DNA from: Spirulina major PCC 6313
Lineage (GTDB): Bacteria > Cyanobacteriota > Cyanobacteriia > Cyanobacteriales > Spirulinaceae
Reading direction: 5' to 3'
Assembly (NCBI RefSeq): GCF_001890765.1
Contig: NZ_KV878783.1
Coordinates: 4,802,771-4,866,770, forward strand
DNA: 64,000 nucleotides
Within the stretch, counting starts at the first letter, position 1; every line of letters begins with the position of its first letter. The notes under the pieces were generated by a model. The model had not been told where the DNA came from. It was given only the letters and a program-made list of their open reading frames with translations, and did not search any database. Below are positions 1-8,125 of this stretch, piece after piece. A program made the translations under genes and the position numbers.

Positions 1-1
1 G

Positions 2-1321
2 GTGTTGCCCCGCAGTACAGCAGAAGTGGCGGCGGCGGTGCAGATTTGCGATCGCCATGATCTCCCCTGGGTGGCACGGGGAGCCGGAACCGGGCTATCG
101 GGCGGCGCTCTCCCCTTGGCCAACGGCGTGCTGATCGTCATGGCCCAAATGAACCGCATCCTCAACATCGACTACGCCAACCAGCGCGTCACCGTCCAAC
201 CCGGCGTGATTAACAACTGGGTCACCCAAGCCGTCAGCGGCGCAGGCTTCTACTATGCCCCCGACCCCTCCAGCCAAATCATCTGCTCCATCGGCGGCAA
301 TGTGGCGGAAAATTCCGGCGGCGTTCACTGTCTTAAATACGGCGTGACCACTAACCATGTGCTCGAACTCACCGTCGTCACCACCAGCGGCGAGATCGTC
401 CAATTGGGGGGGATGGCTCCGGAAATGCCCGGCTATGACCTGATGGGGGTGTTGATCGGCTCCGAGGGAACCCTCGGCGTGGCGACGGAAATCACCCTGC
501 GGATTTTGAAAACCCCAGAGGCGATCGCTGTCCTCCTGGCCGACTTCGACAGCATCGAAGCGGCGGGCGAAGCGGTCACCGCGATCATCAGTGCGGGGAT
601 CATTCCAGCAGGGATGGAAATGATGGACAACCTGAGCATTAACGCCGTCGAGGATGTGGTGGCCTTGGGCTGCTATCCCCGCGATGCCGGGGCGATTTTG
701 CTCGTGGAATTGGATGGGTTGACGGTGGAAGTGGAGGGCAATGTGGCGCGGGTGGGGGAACTCTGTCGCCAGGCGGGGGCGCGATCGCTCACCGTCGCCA
801 CCGACCCCGAACAACGCCTCAAACTCTGGAAGGGTCGCAAAGCCACCTTCGCCGCAGCCGGGCAAATGAGTCCTAACTACTTCGTCCAAGACGGCGTAGT
901 GCCCCGTACCCAACTGGCGAAAGTGTTGCGGGAAATTGAGGCATTGAGTGAGCGATCGGGCTACCGGATCGCCAATGTCTTCCACGCCGGAGACGGGAAC
1001 TTACACCCCTTAATTCTCTACGATCAAGCCATTCCGGGAGCCTTCGCCGATGTGGAAGAAATCGGCGCGGAAATCCTCCGCCTTTGTGTCCAAGCCGGGG
1101 GCAGTCTGTCGGGCGAGCATGGTATCGGGGCGGATAAAAATTGCTACATGCCGGAAATGTTCACCCCCACGGATTTGGAGACGATGCAATATGTGCGATC
1201 GGCCTTCAATCCCAAGGGGTTAGCGAATCCGGGCAAACTCTTCCCCACCCCTCAACAATGCGGCGATCGCGCCAACCGTCTCCAAGGCCTGCCCCCCATT
1301 GAAGGCGCAGAACTTTTTTAG
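2..1321 (+). CDS. glcD: Glycolate oxidase/dehydrogenase FAD subunit GlcD, 5' end outside the window
   Basis: Oxidises glycolate to glyoxylate in photorespiration with a bound FAD; works with GlcE and GlcF-type partners at the membrane. The 439 visible residues open inside the FAD-binding type 4 domain: the glycine-rich ARGAGTGLSGG motif is at about 24-34, and APDPSS followed by GGNVAENSGG binds the FAD pyrophosphate. The C-terminal FAD-oxidase domain has HAGDGNLHP near 328 and SGEHGIG near 369. GlcD proteins are usually about 490 residues, and the reading frame is open to the edge, so roughly 50 N-terminal residues lie upstream; the GTG at position 2 is probably not the start. D-lactate dehydrogenase is the main alternative. 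A glcE homologue sits far away at 45.8 kb. Confidence 0.88.
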   Translation: MLPRSTAEVAAAVQICDRHDLPWVARGAGTGLSGGALPLANGVLIVMAQMNRILNIDYANQRVTVQPGVINNWVTQAVSGAGFYYAPDPSSQIICSIGGNVAENSGGVHCLKYGVTTNHVLELTVVTTSGEIVQLGGMAPEMPGYDLMGVLIGSEGTLGVATEITLRILKTPEAIAVLLADFDSIEAAGEAVTAIISAGIIPAGMEMMDNLSINAVEDVVALGCYPRDAGAILLVELDGLTVEVEGNVARVGELCRQAGARSLTVATDPEQRLKLWKGRKATFAAAGQMSPNYFVQDGVVPRTQLAKVLREIEALSERSGYRIANVFHAGDGNLHPLILYDQAIPGAFADVEEIGAEILRLCVQAGGSLSGEHGIGADKNCYMPEMFTPTDLETMQYVRSAFNPKGLANPGKLFPTPQQCGDRANRLQGLPPIEGAELF

Positions 1322-1384
1322 GATAGTTCAAATGATGACATTTTTGAGATTGACGGAGGAAACAACTCAAGGTGCGTTGTGACC

Positions 1385-2608
1385 CTACGAAGAGGTAGGA
1401 GTTTGCGATTGACAGGTTAAGAGCGGCTTCATTGACAAGGCAAAACCCGCTGTTGCTAAGGTTAAAAAGCCAGTGACCCAAAATGGCGCACTATAATTAA
1501 TACTCACTAAAATCCCGGCAAATGCTGGCCCCAATGCATTTGAAATACTTAAATAGGATGAATTGATCCCTTGCACCGCCCCCTGTTCTGTTTCTTCGCT
1601 ATTGAACGACAAAATTGTGCTGATCATCGGCATGGGAAAAGAATTAAAAACCCCTAATAATACCGCCCCTAGGACAAAGCCGCCCAAGGTGGGAAAGAGG
1701 GGAATGATAAAAAAGACAAGCGCACGACCTGCGATCGCATTCACCAAAATATCCGCCACATTAAACCGCTGCGTTAACGGCTTCACCGCAAACACCTGAG
1801 TCAGCACCCCCACCACCCCCACCAGCGTAAACATCACCGCCAAACTCTTGGCATCTTGTTGCAACACCTTCAAGAAAAACGGCTGAAATGCAAAGGTAAA
1901 AATCGTAAAAGTAAACCCACTAAAAAACGTCAATAAAAACACTGGCCCCAACTTTGGCCGCGTCATCGCCTGGAAAATGCGACCAAACCCAAACATCTGC
2001 CATCCCCACTGCATTGGCTCGCGTTTTTTCAAGGTTTCCGGCAACACTACCCAGGCTAAAATCGCAGCAATGAACGCCATCATCGCCCCGGCAAAAAAGC
2101 TCATTCCCAAGGGGGTCACCCCCGGAAAGGTCGGTAATGTTTGCGCCACATAACTAATCGCTGGGCCCGTCACAAATCCCAACCGAAACGCCGCATCAAA
2201 CAACCCAAAAGCCCGCGCCCGATTTTCAGGGGTTGTAGTATCACTAATTACGGCCTGGGCAATGGACATATTTCCCCCAGTTAAGCCATCGAAAATTCGC
2301 GCCACAAACAGCAGCCATGCCACAGTTGTAAAGCTAGCGATCGCATTCGCCAAAACAGTACCAAATAGGCTCAAAATCAAGAGTGGTTTACGTCCCATGC
2401 CATCGGACATACGCCCTAAAATTGGCGTAGCTAAAAACTGCGAAACGGCAAAACTCGTCGTGAGTAAACTGGCTTGAAAATCACTGAGTCCAAAGGTTTT
2501 CGCATAGGGATAAAGAATCGGAATAATAATTGTAAAACTGACAGAATTAATAAACGCAATCAGTGCAATAATCCAAAATCGCAGCGGTAATCGATTAGCA
2601 TTTGACAT
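1385..2608 (-). CDS. MFS transporter, drug-efflux type (TetA-like)
   Basis: A 407-residue inner-membrane transporter of the major facilitator superfamily with about 12 hydrophobic segments. The diagnostic loop 2-3 motif A reads GRMSDGMGRKP at residues 65-75, as in proton-driven drug exporters of the TetA/Bcr group. The substrate cannot be read from sequence. The gene is monocistronic and convergent with glcD (63 bp apart). Its upstream side carries a MITE-like palindromic repeat at 2666-2760, which may have altered its promoter. Confidence 0.85.
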   Translation of the reverse strand: MSNANRLPLRFWIIALIAFINSVSFTIIIPILYPYAKTFGLSDFQASLLTTSFAVSQFLATPILGRMSDGMGRKPLLILSLFGTVLANAIASFTTVAWLLFVARIFDGLTGGNMSIAQAVISDTTTPENRARAFGLFDAAFRLGFVTGPAISYVAQTLPTFPGVTPLGMSFFAGAMMAFIAAILAWVVLPETLKKREPMQWGWQMFGFGRIFQAMTRPKLGPVFLLTFFSGFTFTIFTFAFQPFFLKVLQQDAKSLAVMFTLVGVVGVLTQVFAVKPLTQRFNVADILVNAIAGRALVFFIIPLFPTLGGFVLGAVLLGVFNSFPMPMISTILSFNSEETEQGAVQGINSSYLSISNALGPAFAGILVSINYSAPFWVTGFLTLATAGFALSMKPLLTCQSQTPTSS

Positions 2609-2665
2609 GAAAATCCGAAAGAGAACGTGGTATGATCTGAAGAAGAAAAATAGGATGATCCTGTT

Positions 2666-2760
2666 TATAGCGGATTGCGAAAAGATGAGAACGCGACTTC
2701 CCCCTTGAAAAGGGGGATTGAGGGGGATCTTTGTACCGCAATTTTATGAAAACCGCTATA
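2666..2760. repeat. MITE-like foldback element with TATAGCGG termini
   Basis: The 95-bp segment starts TATAGCGG and ends CCGCTATA, an exact 8-bp terminal inverted repeat. The similarity continues inward in broken form through ATTGCG and CGCAAT. The centre holds a hairpin with CCCCCTT/AAGGGGG arms. It lies between the divergent or convergent ends of the MFS and SDR genes and encodes nothing. Similar short foldback repeats are scattered through many cyanobacterial genomes; a mobile origin is inferred. Confidence 0.6.
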
Positions 2761-2865
2761 GGCATGAATCAATCCCTTCTGAAGATATAATAAAGCCAAC
2801 AAAACAGGAGATCAAAACAATTGTCTCATCTCCTGGGGTGATGTTGAGCAGGACTGAATTAATGA

Positions 2866-3570
2866 CTAGAGAAATAAGTGGCTTTCGGGTTGGATATTGA
2901 TTTCTAAGGGAATCGCAGCGGGTTCCACTTGCAGGGCATGGACGATCGCATTTGCTGCCGTTTCTGGGCTTAATAATTTGGTGCGATCCACCTTCAACCC
3001 CGCCTGATTCCAAAACGGCGTATTCACTCCCCCAAAATAACAAAGCGTGAATTTCACCCCATACCGTTTCAATTCATCGGCGAGACATTTACTCATACCC
3101 ACTGCCCCATATTTCGAGGCACAATAGGCCGTTGCTGTGATCATCGGATGCTTACCCAAAATGCCGATCACGTTGCAAATATGCCCCGCCTTTTGCCCCT
3201 TCATCACATTTGCCGCACTTTGGCAAGTATAGAACAAGCCTTTTAAATTCAAGTCCAGCATTGCATCAAAATCCGCTGGCTCTAACTTGTTAAACTGCTT
3301 CATCACCCCCGCCCCGGCTGCATTCACGAGGACATCAATCCGCCCAAATTCCGCGACGGCTTGGCTCATCAACCGTTCAACCTGGGCACGATCCGTGATA
3401 TCCGTGGGGATCGTCAAAACTGGATGAGGGAGAGTTTCGGCGATCGCCTCAAGGCGATCGCGACTCCGGGCCGCCAAGACTAAATTCGCACCCAGGGGGG
3501 CCAACTGTTGGGCCACAGCCGCCCCAATCCCCCCAGTAGCGCCAACGATGACAACGGTTCGATTCTTCAT
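2866..3570 (-). CDS. Short-chain dehydrogenase/reductase (SDR)
   Basis: A 234-residue classical SDR that should use NAD(P)H. The Rossmann motif GATGGIG is at 10-16, NAAGAG near 83-88, and the catalytic pair YxxxK is Y149/K153. Where most SDRs have the catalytic serine (about 13 residues before the tyrosine, in an N-S-S-x-x-G context) this protein reads NVIGILG, so the serine appears to be glycine. It may be catalytically altered or use another residue. A 10-bp inverted repeat 15 bases upstream of the start looks like an operator. Substrate unknown. Confidence 0.85.
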   Translation of the reverse strand: MKNRTVVIVGATGGIGAAVAQQLAPLGANLVLAARSRDRLEAIAETLPHPVLTIPTDITDRAQVERLMSQAVAEFGRIDVLVNAAGAGVMKQFNKLEPADFDAMLDLNLKGLFYTCQSAANVMKGQKAGHICNVIGILGKHPMITATAYCASKYGAVGMSKCLADELKRYGVKFTLCYFGGVNTPFWNQAGLKVDRTKLLSPETAANAIVHALQVEPAAIPLEINIQPESHLFL

Positions 3571-3584
3571 AACAATGCTTAATA

Positions 3585-3613
3585 TTTCGTTACATTCATA
3601 GAGTGTAACGAAA
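3585..3613. promoter_or_regulatory. 10-bp inverted repeat upstream of the SDR gene, probable operator
   Basis: TTTCGTTACA at 3585-3594 and TGTAACGAAA at 3604-3613 are exact inverted repeats separated by 9 bases. The nearer arm ends 15 bases upstream of the SDR start codon. A third half site, CGTTAC, follows at about 3622. The spacing and symmetry suit a dimeric TetR- or MarR-type repressor, but no regulator gene is adjacent. Confidence 0.5.
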
Positions 3614-3652
3614 TTTGATCTCGTTACTTGGCAGAGCTAAGTAATGCCAATT

Positions 3653-3718
3653 GGAGGCTCTGCCTCCTCTCCAGGCGGCGAAGCCGCTCAAGGCGAATGT
3701 CACGGCAGAGCCATGACA
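3653..3718. repeat. Cluster of three small hairpin repeats with GAA/TCT loops
   Basis: Three tiny palindromes follow one another: GGAGGC-TCT-GCCTCC (3653-3667), GCGGC-GAA-GCCGC (3675-3687) and TGTCA...TGACA (3698-3718). They resemble the small dispersed repeats known from cyanobacterial genomes and have the same GAA-loop design as the insertion in the tnpB gene at 5289-5312. A variant hairpin GCGGGCA-aga-TGCCCGC lies at 3794-3810. No gene was found in 3571-3925. Confidence 0.55.
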
Positions 3719-3925
3719 CGAGGGGAAATGTACGACGGAATCTTGATTTTGACGGGGTGAGAGTATCCTACTTCCTATTTTGTCTGAATCCCAGCGGGCA
3801 AGATGCCCGCACTACAGACTATGGATTAGGCGGCTCGTGCCAATGGGAAAAAAGGGGGACGGCCGAAAAAGACTAAACCCCGACAACCCCACCCCGACGA
3901 GTAGGGGCATAGTCTCCATGCCCTC

Positions 3926-4368
3926 TTACGACTCTATCTGATCCGGCTCAACGGGGACATCTTCATACACAGCGGGGATCGTGATTTCTAGATCGATGCT
4001 GTGGAGTCGGAAGGGCGATCGCGCCTCATCATAGCGTTCATATCGCCAGGCTTGATCCTCACGGCGAAAAATTTCTACACGCTGATATTGAGTGCTCACT
4101 AACACATATTCTTCAAGACTCGCCAAGGCTTGATAATCACTAAGTTTATCCCCCCGATCAAACTTTTCCGTACTTTCTAATAGTACCTCAATGATTAATT
4201 TAGGAAAACATTTATAAGTTTGAGTTTCTTGATCTCTTTGGTCACACGTTATAAATAAATCCGGATAATAAAAACGATTTTTTACCTCGATTCTGACCTT
4301 CAGAGCAGCAAAATAAACCCGACAATCCATTCCTCTAAGATGATTATGAATCAGGGCGACGAGATTAC
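3926..4368 (-). pseudogene. Uma2-family endonuclease-like gene, 5' end cut by an IS608-like insertion
   Basis: Uma2 proteins have a PD-(D/E)XK nuclease-like fold and are abundant in cyanobacteria; their role is unknown. From SGNLVALIHNHLRG onward this reads as a normal Uma2, with the core YYPDLFITC and PKLIIEVL, the strand carrying the acidic active-site residues, then YQALASLEEYVLV. The usual 50-60 N-terminal residues (the EYKSEYxxGE region) are missing. The open frame instead continues to 4441 through the left end of the transposon, giving an artificial N-terminus. The junction is exactly the TTAC site at 4365-4368. The remainder is not found on the far side of the element. Confidence 0.7.
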
Positions 4369-4470
4369 CTGAATAGACGATAGCTTGAAAGCCCTGTGGC
4401 TTTAGCCCAGGGATGAAAAGCAACGGCGGCTTTAGCCGCATTCTTACGCCAGATATGCTAGAATAAGGGG

Positions 4471-5665
4471 ATGATTGTACTTGAGTTCAAAGCACGGGTA
4501 AAGCCTGCCCAGGCTACCGCTATAGACGACGCTATCCGGACATCTCAGTTTGTCCGTAATAAGGCGTTGCGCTATTGGATGGATAGCCAAGATGTGGGCA
4601 AATACGACCTTAGCAAGCTCTGCAAAGCGTTAGCTGAGGAGTTTCCCTTTGCTAAGAAACTCAATTCCATGGCGCGTCAGGCTTCAGCAGAACGGGCCTG
4701 GAGTTCCATCAGTCGCTTCTATGAGTATGGCAAAAAGGGTATTAAGCCCGTAGGATTTCCCAAGTTCAAGAAGCATTCCCGCCTCGGTGGAGTACAAAAC
4801 CTCTGGCTGGAAACTACTGGGGCCGAAGCGCATCAAATTCACCGATGGCTTCGGGATTGGGGAATTGCGGTTGATCGGCACCTACGATCTGGCACGCTAT
4901 GACGAATCCCTGATTAAGCGAGTTCGCCTCGTTCGTCGTGCTGATGGCTACTATGTTCAGTTCTGCATCCAGGTTAATGTTCAGGTGCAGAGTGAGCCAA
5001 GTCAAAAAGCTGTTGGCCTCGACCTCGGTTTGCGGTATTTTATCGCTGCCAGCGATGGCACTGTGGTGGAAACGCCGCAGTTCTATCGTAAGTCTGAAAA
5101 GCGGTTAAACAGAGCCAATCGGCAGAAGTCCAGAAAGTACCGCAAGGGGGCAAAACCACAGTCAAGGAACTATCACAAGGCCAGGAACCGGTACGCCCGG
5201 AAGCATTTAAGGGTAAGTAGGCAACGTAATGAGTGGGCGAAGAGCATCGCCTACTGCGTCATCCAATCTAACGATTTGGTTGCTTATGTTGGCGAAGCCT
5301 GCACGAAGTGCATAGATTTAAATATAAAAGGGTTGGTTCGCAATCGGCATCTGGCTAAGTCGATTAGTGATGCGGGATGGTCAACGTTTCGCCGTTGGTT
5401 GGAGTATTTTGGTAGGAAATATGGGAAGGCAACGGTGGCCGTTCCTCCCCACTATACGAGCCAGGATTGCTCAAACTGCGGCAAGCGGGTACATAAGGCA
5501 CTCTCAGTCAGAACCCATCACTGTCCGCATTGCGGCTATGAGGCTGACCGAGATGTGAATGCTGCCATCAACATCCTGCGCCTTGGACTCACTACCGTGG
5601 GGCACACGGGAAGTTATACGCTTGGGGAGATTGGGCCTCTGGCTGAGTTGGAGCAATCCTGCTGA
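4471..5665 (+). pseudogene. tnpB: RNA-guided nuclease TnpB, frameshifted
   Basis: TnpB is the RuvC-type, omega-RNA-guided nuclease of IS200/IS605 elements. The N-terminal frame (4471-4783) gives MIVLEFKARVKP through GFPKFKKHSR; the rest continues in another frame as SVEYKTSGWKL. One extra C at 4782-4783 explains the break. RuvC-I is intact (VGLDLGLRYF), as are the zinc finger CSNCG...CPHCG and RuvC-III DRDVNAA. RuvC-II normally reads YEDL; here a net 24-nt insertion (5289-5312) replaces the glutamate context with VGEACTKCI. Two independent lesions make this copy very probably inactive. Apart from them it would be about 400 residues, normal for TnpB. Confidence 0.85.
5289..5312. repeat. 24-nt double-hairpin small dispersed repeat inside tnpB
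   Basis: TT followed by GGC-GAA-GCC (5291-5299) and TGCAC-GAA-GTGCA (5300-5312): two perfect mini-palindromes in tandem, each with a GAA loop. The related copies at 7.9 and 54.4 kb read straight through this point (VAQEDLN, VASEDLN), so the segment is an insertion. Its length is a multiple of three, so the frame is kept. It matches the style of the very small mobile repeats described in Nostoc. Confidence 0.65.
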
Positions 5666-5751
5666 GTTAAGTCCGGTCGATGAACCCAGAATCCCCGTCG
5701 CTTCAGCGCGGGGAGTGTCAAACTGCTAAAGGTGCAAATTATCACAGACCT

Positions 5752-6894
5752 ATGGCAACGCGATCGCACAGTGTCGGAATCATCGGCGGGGGTCAATTGG
5801 CCTGGATGCTCGCCCTCGAAGCCCAGCCCCTGGGGTTAGACTTGATTGTCCAAACCCCCAGCCCGGATGATCCGGCCGTGGGGACGGTGAGCGATGCGAT
5901 TTTCGCGGCTATTGATGACGCGGCCGCAACGGAACTGTTGAGCGATCGCACCACCGTAATCACCTTTGAAAATGAATTTATCGACCTCGACGCGCTGCAA
6001 CCGTTGAGCGATCGCGGTGTTTGTTTTCGCCCCGGTTTGCACGCCCTGCGCCCCTTGGTAGATAAATACGACCAACGCCAAACTTTTCATGATCTTGGCC
6101 TCCCTACGCCGCGCTTCAGTTTACCCAGCACCATCGAGCAAATCACCGCTGACTATGGCTTCCCCCTCGTCCTCAAAGCCCGCCGTTACGGATACGATGG
6201 GCGCGGCACATTCATCGTCAAAACCGCCGCCGAACTCGCCAAACTCTGGCAGGGCTGGAATCATACGGATTTGCTGATCGAGGCGTTTGTGCCCTTTGAG
6301 CGAGAATTGGCGGTGATGGCGGCGCGGAGTGTGACCGGGGAAGTGCAGGTTTATCCAGTGGTGGAAACGCAGCAGGTGGATCAAGTCTGTCGGCGGGTTT
6401 TCGCCCCGGCCCCCATTGATTTCACGATTCAAACCCAAGTGGAACAGATCGCCACGACCCTGTTAACGGCCCTCGATGTGGTGGGGATTTTCGGGATTGA
6501 ATTGTTCCTCACCGACGACGGGCAAGTGTTAGTTAATGAAATCGCGCCCCGCACCCATAATTCTGGGCATTACACCCTCAATGCTTGTGATGTATCGCAA
6601 TTTTCGATGCAGTTGCGGGCGGTGACGGGGCAGGCCTTGCCGTCGCCGCGCTGGACTTGTGCCGGGGCGGTGATGGTGAATTTATTGGGGTTTGAAACGT
6701 CGCGATCGCCGTATCAAGCCCAGCGAGACGCGATCGCACAAATTCCCGGCGCGTCGGTGTGGTGGTATGGTAAACCCGAATCCCGACCGGGACGAAAACT
6801 AGGCCATGTGACGGTCTGTTTAACGGCGGAGACCTTGGATCAAGGCGAGGCGATCGCGACTCAGATCGAACACCTCTGGCAGGGAACGCCGTGA
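5752..6894 (+). CDS. purK: 5-(carboxyamino)imidazole ribonucleotide synthase PurK
   Basis: ATP-dependent carboxylation of AIR to N5-CAIR in purine synthesis. A 380-residue ATP-grasp enzyme. The N-terminal motif is SVGIIGGGQLAWMLA; the ATP-grasp lid reads PLVLKARRYGYDGRGTF; metal and ATP ligands are in IELFLTDDGQVLVNEIAPRTHNSGHYT (split motif, E and N conserved). The ATG at 5752 is chosen because an in-frame extension to 5680 would start within the transposon's right end. Only 30 bases separate that end from the ATG, so the native promoter was probably displaced and expression may depend on the element. Confidence 0.93.
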   Translation: MATRSHSVGIIGGGQLAWMLALEAQPLGLDLIVQTPSPDDPAVGTVSDAIFAAIDDAAATELLSDRTTVITFENEFIDLDALQPLSDRGVCFRPGLHALRPLVDKYDQRQTFHDLGLPTPRFSLPSTIEQITADYGFPLVLKARRYGYDGRGTFIVKTAAELAKLWQGWNHTDLLIEAFVPFERELAVMAARSVTGEVQVYPVVETQQVDQVCRRVFAPAPIDFTIQTQVEQIATTLLTALDVVGIFGIELFLTDDGQVLVNEIAPRTHNSGHYTLNACDVSQFSMQLRAVTGQALPSPRWTCAGAVMVNLLGFETSRSPYQAQRDAIAQIPGASVWWYGKPESRPGRKLGHVTVCLTAETLDQGEAIATQIEHLWQGTP

Positions 6895-6946
6895 AGATTA
6901 TCCTCATCCCCAGCCCTGCTCCTACGGGAAGACGGGAGTCAGCAAA

Positions 6947-6968
6947 GCCCTCTCCCACGGGAGAGGGC
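6947..6968. terminator. Strong GC hairpin after purK
   Basis: GCCCTCTCCC and GGGAGAGGGC form an exact 10-bp stem with a 2-base loop, 52 bases after the purK stop and 22 bases before the next ATG. There is no T-run, so it is either a weak terminator or an RNA-processing/stability hairpin. The sequence type (CCCTCTCCC..GGGAGAGGG) is a widespread bacterial repeat. Confidence 0.4.
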
Positions 6969-6989
6969 TGAGTGAGGGCATGAACCAGC

Positions 6990-7571
6990 ATGAACCCCCA
7001 CACGATCAAAATCGGTCGCCATCTCACCCTGACGGAATTCTGCACCTGCACCCAGACCTACCGCGCCCACGCCAACCACATCAACCCCTATCCCGCCAAT
7101 CCCGACGCATCGATCGCCGCCCTCCAAGCCTTGGGAGAAACCCTCATCGACCCGATCATCGACCACTACGGCCGGGATCGGTTTCAACTCACCTATGGAT
7201 TTTGTTCAACCGATTTAAGGAAATTCCTCCACCGCACCAACCCGCAAACAGGTCTTAAAAATGGCCGCATTGATCCCAGCCGCGATCAACACATGGCCCA
7301 CGAACGGAATCAGCGGGGGCGGTATTGGTGCGATCGCCTCGGAGCGGCCTGTGATTTTCGGATTCTCGATGTAGCGAGCGATCGCGTCATTGATTGGATA
7401 CTCGCCGCGCAACTCCCCTTTGATTCCCTCTATTTTTATGGATGCGATCGTCCCCTCCACCTCAGCCACGGCCCCCAACAAAAACGCGCCATCTGGGCCT
7501 TCACCCCCCAAAACACACCCACCCGCAAGAACCTAGACCCCTGGCTCCGTCTCGCCCGCGAGATCCCTTAA
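6990..7571 (+). CDS. M15-peptidase-like protein of unknown role
   Basis: 193 residues, no signal peptide, so apparently cytoplasmic. The layout resembles the D-Ala-D-Ala carboxypeptidase M15_3 fold: a first region LTYGFCSTDLRKFL, then DQHMAHERN, RLGAACDF and CDRPLHLSHGP. The H in DQH, the D in ACDF and the H in PLHLS could be the three zinc ligands. It has seven or so cysteines/histidines around CTCTQTY near the N-terminus, unusual for M15. A degenerate second copy of its 3' end lies at 10171-10260 against the methyltransferase gene, which suggests the two genes were once convergent neighbours. Function uncertain; a nuclease-associated or peptidase role is inference. Confidence 0.55.
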   Translation: MNPHTIKIGRHLTLTEFCTCTQTYRAHANHINPYPANPDASIAALQALGETLIDPIIDHYGRDRFQLTYGFCSTDLRKFLHRTNPQTGLKNGRIDPSRDQHMAHERNQRGRYWCDRLGAACDFRILDVASDRVIDWILAAQLPFDSLYFYGCDRPLHLSHGPQQKRAIWAFTPQNTPTRKNLDPWLRLAREIP

Positions 7572-7663
7572 AACCCGCTATCGTCCAATCACCCAATGGC
7601 TCTTAACAGTTATCCTATTCTGAGATCATACTTAGCCTGATTAATGCTCTTTTCCTTACTTAC

Positions 7664-8125
7664 GAAAATAGTGCGGGAGTCTGAAAGCCCCGTCAATTGA
7701 TTGCGGGGATGAAAGACGACACGAGCGACTTGAGTCGCCCTCCTTGGGCCAGTCGTGTTAGGCTAATTATCTTGAATTTCAAACGTCCAAGAACGATCAC
7801 AAGGCTAAAAACCGACAGGCCTGGAAGCAGTTAAGGGTAAGCAGGCAGCGGAATGAGTGGGCGGATTGCCGACTGCGTCATCCAATCTAACGATTTGGTC
7901 GCCCAGGAAGACTTGAATGTGAACGGGTTGGTCTGCGATCGGCATCGGGCTGAGTCGATAGTGAAGCGGGTTTGTATCCTGCGCCTTGGACTAACTACCG
8001 TGGGGCACAGGGGAAGTTATCCGCTTGGGGAGATTAGACCTCTGGCTGGGTTGGAGCAATCCGGCTCGGTTAAGTCCGGTGGATGAACCCAGAATCCCCA
8101 TCGCTGTCTTCGCGGGAAGTGTCAA
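7664..8125 (+). mobile_element. tnpB-deleted IS608-like derivative, copy B
   Basis: 462 bp between TTAC (7660-7663) and the terminal TCAA (8122-8125). The left end has the palindrome GCCCCGTCAATT..ATTGCGGGG. The middle keeps shreds of tnpB: QAWKQLRVSRQRNEWA, CVIQSNDLVAQEDLNV, RLGLTTVGH. The zinc-finger and much of the RuvC coding sequence are deleted. The last roughly 125 bases match copy A closely. Copy D at 54155 has the same deletion endpoints, so the deleted form itself has spread. Confidence 0.75.
7853..8086 (+). pseudogene. tnpB remnant in copy B
   Basis: The open frame starts VIQSNDLVAQEDLNVNGL, which is the RuvC-II region of TnpB with its glutamate (QEDL), and jumps after RHRAES to CILRLGLTTVGHRGSY, the end of TnpB. 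About 240 bases containing the zinc finger and RuvC-III are gone. It cannot encode a nuclease. The same chimeric frame is present at 54344-54574. Confidence 0.7.

Larger units (their letters stand above)
4369..5721 (+). mobile_element. IS608-like (IS200/IS605 family) element carrying only tnpB, copy A
   Basis: The element starts directly after TTAC (4365-4368) and ends with TCAA (5718-5721), the left and right cleavage sequences of the IS608 type. No tnpA is present, so it is an IS1341-type tnpB-only element. The left end has a palindrome around 4389-4442 and shares ATAG...TGAAAGCCC with the deletion derivatives at 7664, 37292 and 54155. The right end has the terminal hairpin ATCCCCG...CGGGGA. 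It separates the truncated Uma2 gene from purK. Confidence 0.75.

Noticed and set aside
95-985. 296-codon open frame on the minus strand
   Set aside because: It is antisense to glcD, with composition (His/Gly/Asp-rich) typical of a shadow frame in high-GC DNA.
3628-3909. Plus-strand frames across the hairpin cluster, including a basic tail NGKKGGRPKKTKPRQPHPDE before a stop
   Set aside because: The long frame is made of repeats. The basic tail could be the end of a decayed gene, but nothing before it supports one.
4471-5665. Programmed frameshift in tnpB
   Set aside because: No slippery sequence or stem at the site, and a second lesion in RuvC-II also argues for decay.
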